Below, one piece after another: positions 24,441-32,927 of a stretch of DNA of 36,519 bases. Position numbers and translations under genes: made by a program. Each line of letters starts with the position of its first letter. Within the stretch, counting starts at the first letter, position 1. The stretch covers positions 1 to 36,519 of the forward strand of contig DASZSV010000078.1 in NCBI GenBank assembly GCA_035548495.1, read 5' to 3'. The notes under the pieces were generated by a model, which worked only from the letters and a program-made list of their open reading frames with translations, made no database searches and was not told the origin of the DNA. The stretch is from CAILZL01 sp035548495. GTDB taxonomy: Bacteria; Pseudomonadota; Gammaproteobacteria; Steroidobacterales; Steroidobacteraceae.

Positions 24441-24498
24441 ACAATCCGGAAGATATAAAGACCTCTTCGACAAACTCAGGATGAACGGAGAATGCTTC

Positions 24499-24987
24499 TT
24501 AAGTCTTCCAGAACCGCTGCATCTCCACAAAGGTGAAGGATGCCGACCAAGTGAGCAGTACAAAGCCGGTCAATGCTTCGGTGCCGGTGAGAAAGCGCAC
24601 TGCGCCCAGTGGAGTGATGTCACCCAGTCCCAGTGTGGTGAAACAGGTTGCCGAAAAGTAGATGCAATCCAGCAAGCCGATGGGATAACTGGCATACAGG
24701 GCGCCATGTCCCTGGCCGGAAATCAGCACGTAGTAGAGCAATCCGAAAATCCACACTTCAACAACATGCGTGAACAGGATGGCAAAGATGAGCAAGAGGA
24801 TGCGCGGACGCGGATGCAGTTGCACCTTCTTCAGCCAGCTGGTCAGCGCACTGAGCGCTTCGTAGTGCAACACCACGCACACCACCACGGCGAGCGTGGT
24901 CAGCATCACCACTACTGATCTGCTTTGCAGTGTTTCCAGCGTCACCACCGGCAGCGATGGACCGAAAGTATTCATGTTGGAATCCAT
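24499..24987 (-). CDS. Small K+-channel-like (ion channel pore) membrane protein
   Basis: A 162-aa protein with three hydrophobic helices (about 24-45, 63-90 and 133-156) and a pore loop before the last one. The loop reads FSATCFTTLGLGDITPLG, where TLGLGD occupies the place of the potassium selectivity filter (T-x-G-Y/F-G-D). Leu replaces the usual aromatic residue. There is no cytoplasmic regulatory (RCK) domain. ATG 24987 or ATG 24975 could be the start. It probably forms a tetramer; ion choice is unproven. Confidence 0.8.
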   Translation of the reverse strand: MDSNMNTFGPSLPVVTLETLQSRSVVVMLTTLAVVVCVVLHYEALSALTSWLKKVQLHPRPRILLLIFAILFTHVVEVWIFGLLYYVLISGQGHGALYASYPIGLLDCIYFSATCFTTLGLGDITPLGAVRFLTGTEALTGFVLLTWSASFTFVEMQRFWKT

Positions 24988-25086
24988 GTTGATAACATGT
25001 TTCCATCAAGCGTACCTCATCCATCATTGTGCTGGCTATGGGCGGCAATGTATGAACTTGTACGGATGCCGGTACGGCCCGGCAGT

Positions 25087-26217
25087 TCAGGCCAGCGTCA
25101 CTGTTTTTCCCGTGCTTACCGCCTCGTAAATCTTTTTCATGATGCGCACATCACGCAAACCCATTTCACCCGGCACACGGGTAGGTTTATTGTTGAGAAT
25201 GCACTGCGCAAAGTCGTCAATTTCTCTGGCAAATTGCGGCCACGAATCTTTTTCCGTGCTTCCGTACACAGCGTCGGTAAATTGCAGGGGCTTGCCATCG
25301 CTGCGCATGCCTTTCGCACCGTTGTAATAAAAGCCATAGTCCAGACCGAACCAGCCTTTGTCGGCAACACCAATGAATCCGGCCTTGTCAAAGAAACCAT
25401 ACGAGGCAACGCAATTGCCGATGACGCCACTGGGAAATTTCAACTGGAATGAAATGGTCTCTTCCACGTCCTTGAACTTCACCGGGTCGGTGTTGCTGAT
25501 GATGCCCGATACGGACACCGGTTCTTCACCGGTGAGATACATGGTGGATTGCAATGCATAAATGCCCACATCCATCAAACATCCACCACCTGCCAGTTCG
25601 TGATTCAGGCGCCATTGTCCCGGCCCGCCAACGTTGATGCAGAAACCGGAGTTGATCAGACGCAGATCGCCAAACTGCTTTTCGCGCGCAATGCGCATGC
25701 ATTCCAGATGATAAGGATCGAACTGGCAGCGGTACGCAATGCCCAGCATGCGCCCGGCCTGCTTGCAGGCGTCAATCATCTGCTGACATTTTTCGACCGA
25801 CACTTCCATGGGCTTTTCGCAGAACACATGCTTGCCCGCCTTTGCAGCGGCAATGGTGTCACGCGCATGCAGCGCATTGGGCGTGACCACATACACCACA
25901 TCAATGTCGGGGTTGTTCACCATCTCGTGCATGGTGTCGTAGTTGTAAATGTTCTTGTCGGGAATGTTGTACTTCTTTTTCCATGCTTCGGCTTTTGATG
26001 GCGTGCCGGTGATGATGCCGGTGAGCTTTGCATGCTTTGTCCTCTGCAACGCCGGTGCAATTTCTTCCGTGCTCAGCTTGCCAAGGCCGCACAACGCGAA
26101 GCCCAGTTGCTTTTTTGGCGTATCTGCAAGTGCATTACTCATGTTCGAACCTGCCAGGGGTATTGAAGACAGCGCTGCGGTATGTGCGATAAACGATCTG
26201 CGGGACATGTCACTCAT
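25087..26217 (-). CDS. Tat-exported Gfo/Idh/MocA-family oxidoreductase
   Basis: A 376-aa NAD(P)-dependent sugar-type oxidoreductase. The N-terminus MSDMSRRSFIAHTAALSSIP is a Tat signal (SRRSFI), implying export of the folded enzyme with bound cofactor, as in glucose-fructose oxidoreductase. The Rossmann motif is FALCGLGKLSTEEIAPAL. The EKP motif is in HVFCEKPMEVS, and the C-terminal domain includes GGGCLMDVGIYAL. ATG 26217 has GAGGTG upstream and begins 8 bp after the stop of the propeller gene, so the two are co-transcribed. The substrate is unknown; a sugar or oligosaccharide is likely. Confidence 0.9.
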   Translation of the reverse strand: MSDMSRRSFIAHTAALSSIPLAGSNMSNALADTPKKQLGFALCGLGKLSTEEIAPALQRTKHAKLTGIITGTPSKAEAWKKKYNIPDKNIYNYDTMHEMVNNPDIDVVYVVTPNALHARDTIAAAKAGKHVFCEKPMEVSVEKCQQMIDACKQAGRMLGIAYRCQFDPYHLECMRIAREKQFGDLRLINSGFCINVGGPGQWRLNHELAGGGCLMDVGIYALQSTMYLTGEEPVSVSGIISNTDPVKFKDVEETISFQLKFPSGVIGNCVASYGFFDKAGFIGVADKGWFGLDYGFYYNGAKGMRSDGKPLQFTDAVYGSTEKDSWPQFAREIDDFAQCILNNKPTRVPGEMGLRDVRIMKKIYEAVSTGKTVTLA

Positions 26218-26225
26218 GATACACC

Positions 26226-27776
26226 TCACCATTTCATGTCAGTATTGCTGACGAATGCCAGCATCTTTCCGTCGGGCGACCAGGACGGCACGTTGATGGT
26301 GCCCTGTCCGCCGTATACATAGGCGATCACTCTGGGTGTGCCGCCTTCAACCGGCATCAAGCGCAGGTAAACACGCTTGTAATAAGGATGATCCGTAGGT
26401 GCAATCTCATCCACATAGCTGATGATGGACAGCCACTTGCCATCCGGTGACACATGCGGGAACCAGTTGTTGTATTCATCATTGGTCAACTGCACCTGAT
26501 TTGAACCATCGGCATTCATGCGGAAAATTTGCATCTTGCCGTTGCGCGTGGAATTGAAGTAGATGGACTTGCCATCCGGTGAATATTCGGGGCCATCATT
26601 CAGGCCGGTGTTGTGCGTCAACTGCACTTCATGACCGCTGCCGTCGGCAGGCGCACGATAGATATCGAACACCCCATTGCGGCCACCGGTGTAAAGCAGG
26701 TACTTGCCGTCCGGTGACCAGCTGTGCAGGTACGACGGTGTCAATGGCGTGATGCGTTTGGGAATGCCGCCGCTGGCAGGCAGTGTGAAGATGGTGGATT
26801 CACCCTTGCCGGTGGTTTGATCACTGATGCCGACCATGCTGCCGTCGAATGACAGCACGTGATCGTTGTTCAGACGATGTGCAAAACCGGTATCAATCAA
26901 CGTCACCCGGCGTGTCGCAAGATCGAAGCGATACAGGCGGCCGCGCTTGTCGGGATCAGCACCGCTGCTGTTGAAGATCAATGCCTGTCCGTCCGTGGTC
27001 CAGTTGGGTGCTTCAAACGGATCGGCCGAACTGTAAATGATCTGACGATGCCCGCTGGCCAGATCGAGCAATTCCAGTTGTGAACCAATGTAATCGTGAT
27101 AGGGTTTGAAATCCGCGCTGGCCGGAATGATGACACGCACATCTCGCAGCACGGCCTGTGTGAGGGTCTGACCATTGTGTGAACACAGGAACAGTCCCAC
27201 ATACACTTCATCACCAAGATTGATATCTTCAATCTTTCTGACTTGATACGGCTCGCCGTATTTTGCGGCAGACACAATATATACATTGCCGCGGCGTTCA
27301 AGCTGGATGACATCGGCGCCATCGCCAATCATGTCCGATTCTTCAGTGATGGCACCCGCAGTTCTCCGGAACTGCATGCGTGCGCCGCCATCACCATGAG
27401 CGGCAGCATCACCGTGAATGGCGCCATCGACATAGGGCGAGTCGGCATCCAGCGATTTGCGCACCATCCAGCCCGCCTTGCGATGCGCTTCGCCGGTGCC
27501 GAGAAATTCCACACGTGCCTGCAATATGAAATCGCCCTGCATCTTGCGCCATGCAAAGTGGAACTGGTCACTCTTGCCCCACATGTTGATGCCACTGGCC
27601 GTGAACACATATTCCTGCGACGCAGCGTTGTAGGTTGCATCGCCGGCGAGCGCCGGCGCGCCGATGTCGGCATGATCTTCAAATGCCCCCAGCGGCCTTG
27701 CGATGATTTGCAATGCACTCAGACTCATGATCACCCCTGCGCACAGTACTGCGCCGATACGAAATTGTTTGCGCAT
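26226..27776 (-). CDS. Secreted TolB-like beta-propeller protein with N-terminal lectin-like domain
   Basis: A 516-aa exported protein with a signal peptide (about 1-27, MRKQFRIGAVLCAGVIMSLS...). Residues about 30-215 resemble a DUF1349/laminin-G-like jelly roll (FHFAWRKMQGDFILQARVEF, KAGWMVRKSLDADSPYVDG). From about 235 to the end are TolB/PD40 propeller blades with repeated WSPDGK/YSPDGK/VSPDGK motifs. Such proteins bind carbohydrates or act as periplasmic scaffolds; catalytic function is not evident. It is the first gene of a pair with the oxidoreductase. Databases sometimes mislabel such proteins as TolB or TolR; there is no tol cluster here. Confidence 0.88.
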   Translation of the reverse strand: MRKQFRIGAVLCAGVIMSLSALQIIARPLGAFEDHADIGAPALAGDATYNAASQEYVFTASGINMWGKSDQFHFAWRKMQGDFILQARVEFLGTGEAHRKAGWMVRKSLDADSPYVDGAIHGDAAAHGDGGARMQFRRTAGAITEESDMIGDGADVIQLERRGNVYIVSAAKYGEPYQVRKIEDINLGDEVYVGLFLCSHNGQTLTQAVLRDVRVIIPASADFKPYHDYIGSQLELLDLASGHRQIIYSSADPFEAPNWTTDGQALIFNSSGADPDKRGRLYRFDLATRRVTLIDTGFAHRLNNDHVLSFDGSMVGISDQTTGKGESTIFTLPASGGIPKRITPLTPSYLHSWSPDGKYLLYTGGRNGVFDIYRAPADGSGHEVQLTHNTGLNDGPEYSPDGKSIYFNSTRNGKMQIFRMNADGSNQVQLTNDEYNNWFPHVSPDGKWLSIISYVDEIAPTDHPYYKRVYLRLMPVEGGTPRVIAYVYGGQGTINVPSWSPDGKMLAFVSNTDMKW

Positions 27777-27975
27777 AGTCGCCCCATTTGTTGCTTGTTG
27801 AATGCGGAAAATCAGGCTTCCACATTTGTCTTACAAAAGGTCCAGGTCCTTGCGACACTAATACATTATTCCGTGTTAGGTTAACAATTAAACGATGCAT
27901 GCACTGCCGGAAAAGACTTGCTGATGCCTGCCATCAAACAGTCACAGACAATTTCCGTCCGGCCAAGACGATCAC

Positions 27976-30471
27976 TCATTGCCGTTTGGATTGTGTCACC
28001 ACTTCGTTGGCAGCATTGGCCAGGAAAATGTATTCCGCACCCAGGTTCACGACGTATTCATTCTCGCCCCAGAAGAACGGCCAGTCTTCCTTGTTTTCCG
28101 GAAAGTCCGGTTTGAGTATCAACACACCCGGCACCACGCCGCCTGCAATGAACGTGAAATCAGCACGGTTGTTACCATAGGCAATCTGCTTTGACTGTGT
28201 GCCCACGGCGGATACGAATGACACATTTGAATAAGGATGTGTGCCGAAGAGGTAGTCCATGCCATTCAGTACATCATCAGTATCAAACAGGTCCGGGTAC
28301 TGTTTGTGCAGGTAATAACCATTGATGGCGAAGAAAACCACCACGCCATTACCCGCCCAGCCGCCGCGCGTCACCGGCACACCAAAGGGATTGTCGCCAA
28401 TGAACTGCGTGCGTTCCTGCTTGTAGCGTGCGGCGCGCGCTTTCAACTTCGACGCATAGGATGGATCGACGGCATTCATGTATGGCAGCGCGCGAATGGC
28501 CGTGGCCACTTCAAAGGGAAAATGCTGATCAATGGTTGGCCACAGTCCGGCAATGCGTTCTGCATACTTCTGATCATGCGTGGTGATCAGCAACTCCAGC
28601 GCAGCATGCAACTCTTCATCAGCAGGATCACCACCCGTGGTATTGCCGATGTGAAACAGATTGGGTTCGTGATGATGTTCAAACTCCCATATCTGCTTCG
28701 CATACTTCAGGCTCTCTGCAGCAAGGCCATCGTCAAACCCATGCAATGCGCGGCTGGCCGCCGCCAATGCTGCGGCCGATCCATAGTTCAACGCAGTGGA
28801 TGCCGTGGTGAATGCCAGGCGGTCATCATGTGCGGAATTGGGATTACCGGGATCGTCCACCTTGTTGTCGGTCTTGCTGCCTGCATCACCCAGATGTGTA
28901 TATTCGCGCAACGTGGGTGCGATGATGCCGGCAATGGCATGACCAAACACTTTTTGCTGCGCCACCAGCAGCAAGGTGCCGTGTTCAATCTGTTGCAGCA
29001 GATCCGGCTTGCCATCAGGCCGATGCATTTCTACATGACGATGAACTTCATCAATGGTGGTCTCATCGCGTTGTGGATGAAACAGTTCCCAGGTTGCCAC
29101 CAGTGATTGCACCACCGAATACTGCGTCTGTGTGCGCAGATCAAAATCACCGGCATCGAACCAGCCGCCGATGTTGAGACCGGGAATGTGTTCACCGGGT
29201 TTGTAGGGCGAATCGGTGGTTGGACCTTCACCATACAGATCGAAGTGTTGCTGATTGGGTGCGGTCTGGCGTGCATCATCCATGTGTGAAAGCCCATGCC
29301 ATATCTTGTAGGCCTCGCGCACGCGCATGTGATCCATTTGTTCAGTCATGTACACATCCAGCGTGGGATGCCACACGGATGCATACACATCATCGGCAAT
29401 GCGGAACGCCGCGGTGCGCTGTCCTTCCGCTTCAATCATGTACACACCGGGATCACGCACTGATGTGAAATCAACCTGATAATAAACATAGCGCAGGTAC
29501 CGGCCCCACTTGGATGGCGTGATATCGGCAACAGAGGCAATGGAACCATCCGCCTGTACTTTCAGAATATGCACATGCTGTGGCGCAGCTGCATGCGGAT
29601 CGCATTCCAGCACGGCTACTTTTTTCTGCGCAGGTGTGTAACCCACTTGCGAATGGGCAATGTTGATGGGCCGTGTCCAGTTGGGCATCACGCTGCCGGT
29701 GAGTTTCCATTCAAGCACAGTGCCGGTGGCATCAGCAGGAAGCAAAGTGCGTGCGACAAACCAGCCGTTCTGCGCCTGATTGCGTCCATCATACAAACCA
29801 ATGGTGCCGGTGGTGGAAGTGATGGCGATGCGCTGCGCTGCATCTTCCGGCGCCATCACCAGGGTGTGACCCGTGGCGAGTGGCAGGCGCACCGGCTTGC
29901 CATCCGTATCGCGCGCCGTTGGACCGCCGGGATACAAGGGCAACGTACCTGTGACCTGATCCATCATGTATGCCCTGGAAAAATACGCCGATGGCAGAAA
30001 CTCCAGATTGAATCCCGCCTTGCCAACCAGTTCTGCAGGCAGAGGCTTGTCGAGTATCACACGCAGCACCACACCATCATCCTGTGGCTGTGCCTGAATG
30101 GCATAATCAAAATGATGATCGGGATAACTCAGCTGCACGGTAATGGTGTTGGCCTGTTTGTCCACATCGCGCTTGATGAGTGTTGGCGCCGGATCCCATT
30201 GCTCCGGCGTGGGACTCAACCGCACATCACCATTGGTGACGGTGCGCACACCATGATGAATGACTTCCACACCGGCAATTTTTGCATCGCTGAAACTGCC
30301 GTCGTACCAGTTGCTGAACACCAGCACATCCATGCCGCGTGTGGTGAAATAATCAAGATCATTCAGTTGCAATGGCTGGGCCTGCGCCGTGCTCATCATG
30401 CTCATACCGGCGCACAACAGCATGACAAGCGCACATGCCGCCTCCCGTGTTTTTTGAATTGACAGATTCAT
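27976..30471 (-). CDS. Secreted glycoside hydrolase family 9 enzyme (endoglucanase-like)
   Basis: An 831-aa exported enzyme with a signal peptide (MNLSIQKTREAACALVMLLC..., likely cut after AQAQ). Residues about 30-260 form a beta-rich region I do not recognise. An Ig-like CelD_N domain follows (about 270-360, starting NIAHSQVGYTPAQKKVAVLE), then an (alpha/alpha)6 GH9 domain. In it, NIGGWFDAGDFD carries the paired Asp439/Asp442 that act as base, and WGENEYVVN near the C-terminus carries Glu805, the expected acid. Substrate is probably a beta-1,4- or mixed-linkage glucan. ATG 30471 is chosen for the signal peptide and GGGG eight bases upstream. The gene stands alone, reading toward the propeller gene 199 bp away. 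Confidence 0.9.
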   Translation of the reverse strand: MNLSIQKTREAACALVMLLCAGMSMMSTAQAQPLQLNDLDYFTTRGMDVLVFSNWYDGSFSDAKIAGVEVIHHGVRTVTNGDVRLSPTPEQWDPAPTLIKRDVDKQANTITVQLSYPDHHFDYAIQAQPQDDGVVLRVILDKPLPAELVGKAGFNLEFLPSAYFSRAYMMDQVTGTLPLYPGGPTARDTDGKPVRLPLATGHTLVMAPEDAAQRIAITSTTGTIGLYDGRNQAQNGWFVARTLLPADATGTVLEWKLTGSVMPNWTRPINIAHSQVGYTPAQKKVAVLECDPHAAAPQHVHILKVQADGSIASVADITPSKWGRYLRYVYYQVDFTSVRDPGVYMIEAEGQRTAAFRIADDVYASVWHPTLDVYMTEQMDHMRVREAYKIWHGLSHMDDARQTAPNQQHFDLYGEGPTTDSPYKPGEHIPGLNIGGWFDAGDFDLRTQTQYSVVQSLVATWELFHPQRDETTIDEVHRHVEMHRPDGKPDLLQQIEHGTLLLVAQQKVFGHAIAGIIAPTLREYTHLGDAGSKTDNKVDDPGNPNSAHDDRLAFTTASTALNYGSAAALAAASRALHGFDDGLAAESLKYAKQIWEFEHHHEPNLFHIGNTTGGDPADEELHAALELLITTHDQKYAERIAGLWPTIDQHFPFEVATAIRALPYMNAVDPSYASKLKARAARYKQERTQFIGDNPFGVPVTRGGWAGNGVVVFFAINGYYLHKQYPDLFDTDDVLNGMDYLFGTHPYSNVSFVSAVGTQSKQIAYGNNRADFTFIAGGVVPGVLILKPDFPENKEDWPFFWGENEYVVNLGAEYIFLANAANEVVTQSKRQ

Positions 30472-30632
30472 GGTGCCCCGGCGTGAATTGGTTTGATAAT
30501 GGAAGCCTTGATACGCAAATATACTACAGTGTGGCAGTTGTTCACGCAGGCATTGCTCAGACAACTCTACGATGAAAAGTTCTGCGGCAAAATGCCGGAC
30601 ACAACCGGCGACTGATTGCTAAACTTGTATGC

Positions 30633-31988
30633 ATGGATAATGAAACACCCCAACCCAACGCCGGCCGCCTCGATGCCCTGCGCCACTCACTGGCGCAAGG
30701 ATCAATGCGTCACGCGCATCGCCTGATCAACGCATTGCATCCTGCGGAAATTGCCGCATTGCTGGAATCACTGCCTGCTGCCAAACGTGAAATCGTATGG
30801 GGATTCATTGATCCGGAGATTGAAGGTGACGTGCTGGTTGAACTGAACGACCAGATGCGTGCCGATCGTATTGATGGCATGGACGCCGAGGAACTGGTGG
30901 CGATGACGGAAAACATGGAGGTGGACGACATTGCACATCTGTTCGGCGATCTGCCGGAAGAAGTGACGCAACGTGTATTGCATTCCATGGATTTGCAGGA
31001 TCGCGAACGGCTGAAGGCCATGCTCGCCTATCCCGATGGCACGGCAGGCAGTCTGATGAATGTGGACACCGTCACCGTGCGGCCTGATGCCACGGTGGAA
31101 GTGGTGTTGCGTTACCTGCGCATGCGCGGCGAATTGCCGGAACGCACTGACCGCTTGTTTGTGGTTACACGACTTGATCGTTACCTGGGCGCAGTTGACA
31201 TCACAAAACTGTTGACCAGCGATCCGGAACAGACCGTAGGCGAAGTCATGGATGCACATGTCGAAAGCATTGCGCCGGAAACCACCGTCAACGAAGTGGC
31301 GCGCATGTTCCAGGCGCGCGATCTGGTTTCTGCACCCGTCGTGGATGGCAACGGCAAACTGCTGGGACGCATTACGGTTGATGATGTGGTGGACGTGATC
31401 CGCGAACTGGCCGATCACTCGGTGAAATCGCTGGCCAATCTGCAGGACGAAGAAGATTTGTTCTCCGGCATCATTCCCAGCACACGCAGGCGCGCGGTAT
31501 GGTTGGGCATCAATCTGCTTACTGCCTTCCTTGCATCCAGTATTGTCGGTTTGTTTGAAGGCACCATTGCACGCGTGGTGGCACTCGCCGTATTGATGCC
31601 GATTGTCGCCAGCATGGGCGGCATCGCGGGTACGCAAACAGTCACATTGATTGTTCGCGGACTTGCACTGGGCCAGATCAGCTGGGACAACTCGCGCTGG
31701 CTGCTGTTCAAGGAAATCACCGTGGCGTTGCTCAATGGTTTGTTGTGGGCACTGGTGGTAGGCCTGTATGCACAAGTGTTTTTCAAAACATGGATGATCA
31801 CCTTGATCATCTTTCTCGCCATGCTCACTAACCTGCTGGCCGCCGCACTGGTGGGCGTGATCATTCCGCTGGTATTGAAGCGCATGCGTGTTGATCCCGC
31901 ACTGGCCAGTGGTGTGATTCTGACGACGTTTACCGACTGCATCGGCTTTGCTTCATTGCTGGGACTGGCGACGGTGTTTTTGAAGTGA
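30633..31988 (+). CDS. mgtE: MgtE-family magnesium channel
   Basis: A 451-aa Mg2+ channel. The acidic N domain spans about 1-130 (ALHPAEIAALLESLPAAKRE, LFGDLPEEVTQRVL). Two CBS domains (about 135-255) include APVVDGNGKLLGRITVDDVVD, and then a plug helix. Five membrane helices (about 285-451) include the pore-lining ASMGGIAGTQTVTLIVRGLALG. The CBS region senses cytoplasmic Mg2+ and closes the channel. The 161 bp upstream of the start show no recognisable M-box riboswitch, though the call by eye is weak. It is divergent from the GH9 gene. Confidence 0.95.
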   Translation: MDNETPQPNAGRLDALRHSLAQGSMRHAHRLINALHPAEIAALLESLPAAKREIVWGFIDPEIEGDVLVELNDQMRADRIDGMDAEELVAMTENMEVDDIAHLFGDLPEEVTQRVLHSMDLQDRERLKAMLAYPDGTAGSLMNVDTVTVRPDATVEVVLRYLRMRGELPERTDRLFVVTRLDRYLGAVDITKLLTSDPEQTVGEVMDAHVESIAPETTVNEVARMFQARDLVSAPVVDGNGKLLGRITVDDVVDVIRELADHSVKSLANLQDEEDLFSGIIPSTRRRAVWLGINLLTAFLASSIVGLFEGTIARVVALAVLMPIVASMGGIAGTQTVTLIVRGLALGQISWDNSRWLLFKEITVALLNGLLWALVVGLYAQVFFKTWMITLIIFLAMLTNLLAAALVGVIIPLVLKRMRVDPALASGVILTTFTDCIGFASLLGLATVFLK

Positions 31989-32354
31989 ATTCATTCCCTT
32001 CGTCCCTTGAGGGAGAGGGGTGGAGGTGAGGGGTTTCCAAAAATAAAAGTCGTTCACCCTGAGCCTGTCGAAGGGTTCATATTGAAGATTCAGTAAATGG
32101 TTCGACAGGCTCACCATCAACGAAATAAATTGATTTCGAGTTTTCGCGGGAATGACGTTGTAGTCATTCTTGTAGGCTGGTGATGAAGCAAAGCTTAATC
32201 CCAGCATGATTGACATGGAGAAGATGGGAGAACTTCTCAGGCTAAGGATTGCATGCCGCTAACTGATAAGTGCGGATCGTATGGGTACTTCCATAAACAG
32301 CAAAATCTGACTTGGGTAGACTTATCGATCCGAGAATTCGCGTAGAGATTCATT
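31989..32354. repeat. Repeat cluster downstream of mgtE
   Basis: This 366-bp stretch without a gene carries all three dispersed repeat types: a GA-rich unit (32004-32034); the pair GAGCCTGTCGAA (32061-32072) / TTCGACAGGCTC (32101-32112), a perfect 12-bp inverted repeat with a 28-bp loop; and a half-site ending TTTTCGCGGGAATGACG (32131-32157). The part beyond 32160 shows nothing I recognise. Confidence 0.75.
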
Positions 32355-32834
32355 TCAAGATACCGCAACTTCCGATTCACCATTTATTTTGCTATATAAA
32401 ATTACTTTATTAAGGTTTGCCTGAAGATATGGCGCATCCGTAAACCACACAAAGAACAGGAAAGTCATAAGATTTAAGTTTAGGGTTGGAGATATGTCAT
32501 GCATGATCTGAAGCCGGATAATCTCTTTGCCAATTTTTCTCATCGTTCCTAAAATCAATACAAGCCAGTATATTCCCAACGAAAGGCAAGTGAAGAACAA
32601 AATGGTGGAATATGGCTTTGGAAGCTGATACCCATAATAACAGAAAAAAATTATTCCTATTGAATATAGGACTAAAGTTATGCTGAGCTTGATCGTTAAT
32701 ATTTTGATGTTGATCACATTTGCTTTTTGAAAAATATTGACTTCATATGTCAGAGCGAATAGCCAATAAAAAAAGTAGAGACCTCCTGTCAGCCACAGCG
32801 CTAGGTAAACAAATAAAGCTGATCTTTTCTTCAT
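32355..32834 (-). CDS. AT-rich integral membrane protein, DUF4234-like
   Basis: About 159 aa with four or five hydrophobic helices. The start MKKRSALFVYLALWLTGGLY followed by FFYWLFALTYEVN resembles the opening of DUF4234 proteins ('s...lsi.T.GiY..yW...l..e'); this family call is tentative. Base composition is clearly more AT-rich than the neighbours, with many Ile/Lys/Asn codons of the ATA, AAA and AAT type. ATG 32834 is preferred because TTGGAAA precedes it; the open frame extends to 32882. Function unknown; probably acquired by transfer. Confidence 0.6.
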   Translation of the reverse strand: MKKRSALFVYLALWLTGGLYFFYWLFALTYEVNIFQKANVINIKILTIKLSITLVLYSIGIIFFCYYGYQLPKPYSTILFFTCLSLGIYWLVLILGTMRKIGKEIIRLQIMHDISPTLNLNLMTFLFFVWFTDAPYLQANLNKVILYSKINGESEVAVS

Positions 32835-32927
32835 TTTCCAATTAATACTATTCAGTGTTGTTAGCCAGTATATACAGGACACCGTATCCCCAACTTGGAG
32901 AAAAGAGCATACTCGACCAAGACAATA

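Larger units (their letters stand above)
23725..24498. other. Gene-free region of duplicated fragments
   Basis: Between the S9 peptidase start and the ion-channel gene there is no intact gene. The stretch holds, from left to right, the peptidase upstream region, a copy of the peptidase 3' end, a short junction (23944-23972), a 5' half-copy of the GIY-YIG-like gene with its palindromic repeat, and a dispersed repeat fragment near 24466-24486. Confidence 0.75.

Noticed and set aside
29569..30462. Long plus-strand frame opposite the GH9 gene
   Set aside because: Antisense shadow; the GH9 frame has signal peptide, CelD_N and catalytic motifs.
30472..30632. M-box riboswitch before mgtE
   Set aside because: The 161-bp gap shows no conserved paired elements I recognise; it also must hold the GH9 upstream region.
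30768..31775. 335-codon minus-strand frame opposite mgtE
   Set aside because: His/Gln-rich antisense shadow of a gene with complete MgtE domain structure.
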